From Sedimenticola thiotaurini (lineage in GTDB: Bacteria; Pseudomonadota; Gammaproteobacteria; Chromatiales; Chromatiaceae): a DNA stretch of 64,000 nt. The stretch is from positions 1-64,000 of the forward strand of contig VMRY01000041.1 in assembly GCA_007713595.1 (NCBI GenBank). The letters are read 5' to 3'. Shown piece by piece: positions 61,386-64,000 of this stretch. A program made the position numbers and the translations under genes. Positions within the stretch are counted from its first letter, which is position 1; every line of letters begins with the position of its first letter. A model generated the notes under the pieces. The model saw only the letters and a list, made by a program, of their open reading frames with translations. It did no database searches and was not told the DNA's origin.

Positions 61386-62147
61386 ATGAAATTGTTCGCA
61401 ACAATCATCCTTTCCATTATTGCCTTGTATCTGTTGGCAGGTATCTGGCTCTATTTCATGCAGCACCGCTTGATCTACTATCCAACGCAGCCTATCCCGC
61501 ATAACTATCTTTCAGTCCCCTTTCAAAACGGTGATGCGTCCATCAATACGATTGTTCTCAACCCGGGTAAGGAGAAGGCTGTCCTCTATTTTGGTGGAAA
61601 TGCTGAGGCCGTGGTTTTGAATGCGGAACTCTTCATTAAGGATTTCCCAAATTCTACAGTCTACCTGATTGATTACCGGGGCTATGGTGCCAGTACGGGC
61701 AAGCCAAACGAGCAAGCACTGTATGCAGATGCGCTGTTTATCTATGACCAGTTGAAAGATCAGTTTGCGGCTATTTCGGTTATCGGGCGTAGCTTGGGTA
61801 GTGGTGTGGCGAGCCTGCTTGCCTCGCAACGCAAAATTGACAGGCTGGTGCTGATTACCCCCTATGACAGCATTGTGGCTCTGGCAGAGAGAAGCTTCCC
61901 CTGGTTCCCAGTCGCACTGTTTCTCAACGAGCGATATGATTCACTCAGTAGGGTCGGTGCGATCAAGGCAGAGACGCTGATACTACTCGCCGAGTTTGAT
62001 CTGATTGTTCCACGCACTCATTCGCAGCGCCTCGCCCACGCCTTCCCGGATAAGCAGGTGCGTGTTGAGGTGATCAAAGGCTCGGATCATAATTCACTCT
62101 CGCTCTCTCCCCGCTACCATGTTTTATTACAGCAGTTTCTGAAGTAG
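61386..62147 (+). CDS. Membrane-anchored alpha/beta hydrolase
   Basis: A 253-residue serine hydrolase with an N-terminal membrane helix (TIILSIIALYLLAGIWLYF) followed by RLIYYPTQP. Oxyanion region is LYFGGNAE, the nucleophile is Ser in GRSLGSG, Asp in LLAEFDLIVP and His in GSDHNSLS. It belongs with BEM46-like serine hydrolases of proteobacteria, whose substrates are unknown. It follows the DJ-1-family gene by 127 bases. Confidence 0.9.
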   Translation: MKLFATIILSIIALYLLAGIWLYFMQHRLIYYPTQPIPHNYLSVPFQNGDASINTIVLNPGKEKAVLYFGGNAEAVVLNAELFIKDFPNSTVYLIDYRGYGASTGKPNEQALYADALFIYDQLKDQFAAISVIGRSLGSGVASLLASQRKIDRLVLITPYDSIVALAERSFPWFPVALFLNERYDSLSRVGAIKAETLILLAEFDLIVPRTHSQRLAHAFPDKQVRVEVIKGSDHNSLSLSPRYHVLLQQFLK

Positions 62148-62242
62148 TGCATTAGCGGTGATCGTAGCTGAAAATAATCGGTTAACATGGCACTGGCTGA
62201 GGCTGGAGAGAATCATTCGAAGGATTGATAGGAGAGAGAAAG

Positions 62243-62689
62243 ATGCGCTATTTAATCGGTTTATTGATGCTGCTGGTCCCGCTGATTGCGATGAACGCAG
62301 AGATCTATAAGTGGACGGATGAACAGGGCAAGGTGCATTTCAGTGACAGCAAGCCGGCTACCCGATCAGTCGAGCAGGTTGAGCTGAAGATTAACAGCTA
62401 CACCCATGTCACCTACGAATCGTCCCCATCAACATTTGCAGGCGCTGTCAGCAAGGGGGCTAAAAGCGTGATCATGTACAGCACTGAGTGGTGTACTTAC
62501 TGCAAAAAGGCCCGGCGCTTCTTCAAGGCAAAAGGGATCGCCTTCACCGAATATGATATTGAGAAATCCACCGCGGCCAAAAGGGCCTATGACAAGTTGG
62601 GTGGTCGTGGAGTTCCTGTCATTCTGATCGACAAAACCCGCATGAATGGTTTTTCCGAACAGGGTTTTCTGAAGCTATACGAAGGCTAG
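62243..62689 (+). CDS. DUF4124-glutaredoxin fusion, exported
   Basis: A 148-residue protein: signal peptide (LIGLLMLLVPLIAMNAE), a DUF4124 domain (IYKWTDEQGKVHFSDSKP), and a C-terminal glutaredoxin domain with the redox motif Cys84-Thr-Tyr-Cys87 (STEWCTYCKKARRFF) and the cis-Pro segment GGRGVPVILID. It would act on thiols or disulfides in the periplasm. The ATG at 62243 follows GGAGAGAG. The stop overlaps the convergent zinc-finger gene by four bases. Confidence 0.9.
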   Translation: MRYLIGLLMLLVPLIAMNAEIYKWTDEQGKVHFSDSKPATRSVEQVELKINSYTHVTYESSPSTFAGAVSKGAKSVIMYSTEWCTYCKKARRFFKAKGIAFTEYDIEKSTAAKRAYDKLGGRGVPVILIDKTRMNGFSEQGFLKLYEG

Positions 62690-62883
62690 CCTTCGACCTG
62701 ATAACGCGTACGGCAATAGCGACAGCTTGCTGTATCCCCTGGATTTTTCAATGGCAGGAAGACACGGGGATGCAGCTCTGAGGCGCTGTCTGTTTCCCGC
62801 GGGCATGCGAGTGGCAGATCAGACTTTTTAACCTTGACCAGATTCGGGGGTATGGAGTCTGTCTCTGTAGTTGGTTCTGTCAT
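62686..62883 (-). CDS. Small zinc-finger (CHCC type) protein
   Basis: A 65-residue protein with a zf-CHCC-like site: CPRETDSASELHPRVFLPL and SCRYCRTRYQVEG. The domain is related to the zinc-binding part of complex I subunit NDUFS6, though a role in bacteria is not established. A GGAGAGACC ribosome site precedes the ATG. Its stop overlaps the end of the DUF4124-glutaredoxin gene. Confidence 0.85.
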   Translation of the reverse strand: MTEPTTETDSIPPNLVKVKKSDLPLACPRETDSASELHPRVFLPLKNPGDTASCRYCRTRYQVEG

Positions 62884-62924
62884 GGTCTCTCCAAAGCGTT
62901 AAGTTTGTGGATCTGTTGCGACTG

Positions 62925-63419
62925 TCAGTGATGCTTGGTTTTGTTGTCGAGCAGGCCCATAGCGACGGCCGAGACGACGAAGGTCAGATGGATAAGTACA
63001 TACCACATGAGCTTGTTGTCGGGGATATTGATGGCATTCATAAAGACCTTCAGTAGATGAATAGAGGAGATCGCCACGATGGAGGCGGCTACCTTGTTCT
63101 TCAGACTACTGGTGTCGAGTTTGCCCAGCCAGGATAGTTTCTCCGTGTCTTCAGCGACGTCGAGCGCGGAAACAAAGTTCTCATAGCCGGAGAACATCAC
63201 CATTACCAGTAGTCCACCGACCAAGGCCATGTCGATCAGGGAGAGCACCACCAGGACCAGATCAGTCTCGGTCACCGTGAAGATAATGGTAAGCAGGTGA
63301 AACACCTCTTTAAAGAACATAATGCCAAGGGCTACCAGGGCGAGGCTGAGACCCATATAAATGGGTGCCAGAACCCAGCGTGTGGCATACATCCCCCGCT
63401 CAAGCGTTTTCTCAATCAT
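62925..63419 (-). CDS. UPF0114 (YqhA-like) membrane protein
   Basis: A 164-residue protein with three to four hydrophobic segments. The N-terminus [22 protein letters not shown] and the [48 protein letters not shown] region are near-invariant in UPF0114. Function unknown; YqhA of E. coli is the best-known member. AAGGAC precedes the ATG. It shares the minus strand with the SLC13 permease 74 bases upstream and may be its co-transcribed neighbour. Confidence 0.93.
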   Translation of the reverse strand: MIEKTLERGMYATRWVLAPIYMGLSLALVALGIMFFKEVFHLLTIIFTVTETDLVLVVLSLIDMALVGGLLVMVMFSGYENFVSALDVAEDTEKLSWLGKLDTSSLKNKVAASIVAISSIHLLKVFMNAINIPDNKLMWYVLIHLTFVVSAVAMGLLDNKTKHH

Positions 63420-63493
63420 GAAAAGTCCTTTATTTTTAATAGTCTGTATTCGGAAAAGTGCTTCACCCCATGATGGGGGCAGGAGGCCTCTTT

Positions 63494-64000
63494 TTAAAGA
63501 TCATACATCATGATCAGCATGCTCAGTAGGCCGAGCCACATGATCAGTGTTAATGGGATGCCGACCCGCAGAAAGTCGGAGAATTTATAGCCCCCGGCGC
63601 TGTATATCAACAGGTTGGTCTGGTAGCCCATTGGTGTGGCATAACTCATATTGGCTCCGAACAGTACCGCGAGAACAAAAGGTTCAGGTGGCAGGCCGAG
63701 CTGGGCCGCAATGCTGGCGGCGATAGGGGTGCCGATGACGGCCGCGGCGTTATTGGAGACCACGTTGGTGAGCAGTGCAATCAGCAGCATCAAACCGCCC
63801 AGTATGGCGCTGATAGGTAACCCAGTGGATACGGCCACATAGAGACTGGCAATATACTCCGCACCACCGGTCTGCATCAATGCCAGGCCCAGTGCCAAAC
63901 TCACCACGACAATCAGGATAACCCGGGTGCTGAGGGCCGAGGCGGCGTCTTCCCAGTCCAGGCAGCGTGTGAGCAGCATCAGTCCAACACCGCACAGGGC
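63494..64000 (-). CDS. SLC13-family permease, C-terminal part (runs off window)
   Basis: About 168 residues of the end of a DASS/SLC13-type transporter; the frame stays open to base 64000, so the start is outside. The diagnostic sodium-site loop reads [19 protein letters not shown], with the SNNAA signature and [27 protein letters not shown]. Members with this signature carry sulfate, phosphate or dicarboxylates, often with TrkA-C domains nearer the N-terminus. The substrate cannot be read from this fragment. Confidence 0.93.
   Translation of the reverse strand, partial: ALCGVGLMLLTRCLDWEDAASALSTRVILIVVVSLALGLALMQTGGAEYIASLYVAVSTGLPISAILGGLMLLIALLTNVVSNNAAAVIGTPIAASIAAQLGLPPEPFVLAVLFGANMSYATPMGYQTNLLIYSAGGYKFSDFLRVGIPLTLIMWLGLLSMLIMMYDL

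Noticed and set aside
1-64000. CRISPR array, prophage or integrative element
   Set aside because: No regularly spaced repeats, integrase, capsid or conjugation genes were found; only a REP-associated transposase and a toxin-antitoxin pair indicate mobility.

Overview
The window comes from a chromosome of a free-living or symbiotic gammaproteobacterium. The housekeeping blocks have gammaproteobacterial order: rpsU-yqeY-dnaG-rpoD followed by a CAT-anticodon tRNA, divergent tsaD, and a glrK-qseG-glrR operon. A CbbQ/CbbO pair (RuBisCO activase) points to a CO2-fixing autotroph, plausibly a sulfur oxidiser of the Chromatiales type. The exact genus cannot be fixed from sequence alone. No CRISPR array, rRNA, prophage or plasmid backbone was seen.

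Layout. 1-9 kb: macromolecular-synthesis operon (minus strand), then tsaD, plsY, folB, folK and a PTR1-like pteridine reductase, a small folate cluster. 9-24 kb: MidA-like methyltransferase, lipoprotein, AEC transporter, several uncharacterised proteins, NYN-domain protein, SrmB helicase, YhiN flavoprotein, chemoreceptor, Ser/Thr kinase. 24-37 kb: cca, lipoprotein peptidase, a PEP-CTERM secreted protein, rsd with a very large cyclase-like partner, Slt, IMPase-like phosphatase, Sel1 protein, AroG. 37-45 kb: GST, DUF482 and DUF938 proteins, two small membrane proteins, then glrK-qseG-glrR. 45-48 kb: cbbO-cbbQ. 48-53 kb: a less dense, more A+T-rich accessory stretch with yefM-yoeB, a TonB receptor, gdx/sugE and a REP-associated transposase. 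53-64 kb: small accessory operons (YbjQ-YbjQ-M48, cupin, STAS, VIT1-like, azlCD, cold-shock protein, deacetylase-family amidohydrolase, DJ-1, hydrolase, DUF4124-glutaredoxin) and the truncated end of an SLC13 permease.

Most striking regulatory reading: just downstream of glrR lies a near-consensus sigma-54 promoter, preceded by three spaced TGTC-N10-GACA-like elements and an exact match to the IHF consensus. This is the architecture known for the GlrR-controlled glmY sRNA of enterobacteria, but here it drives a small secreted EF-hand protein. Other points of interest are rsd apparently co-transcribed with a divergent class III cyclase-like protein, the YbjQ-YbjQ-M48 operon, and a structured leader before gdx.

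Gene calls rest on reading protein motifs by eye. No database search or folding was run. Start codons were moved inward from the longest frame where a ribosome binding site, family N-terminus or signal peptide favoured it.
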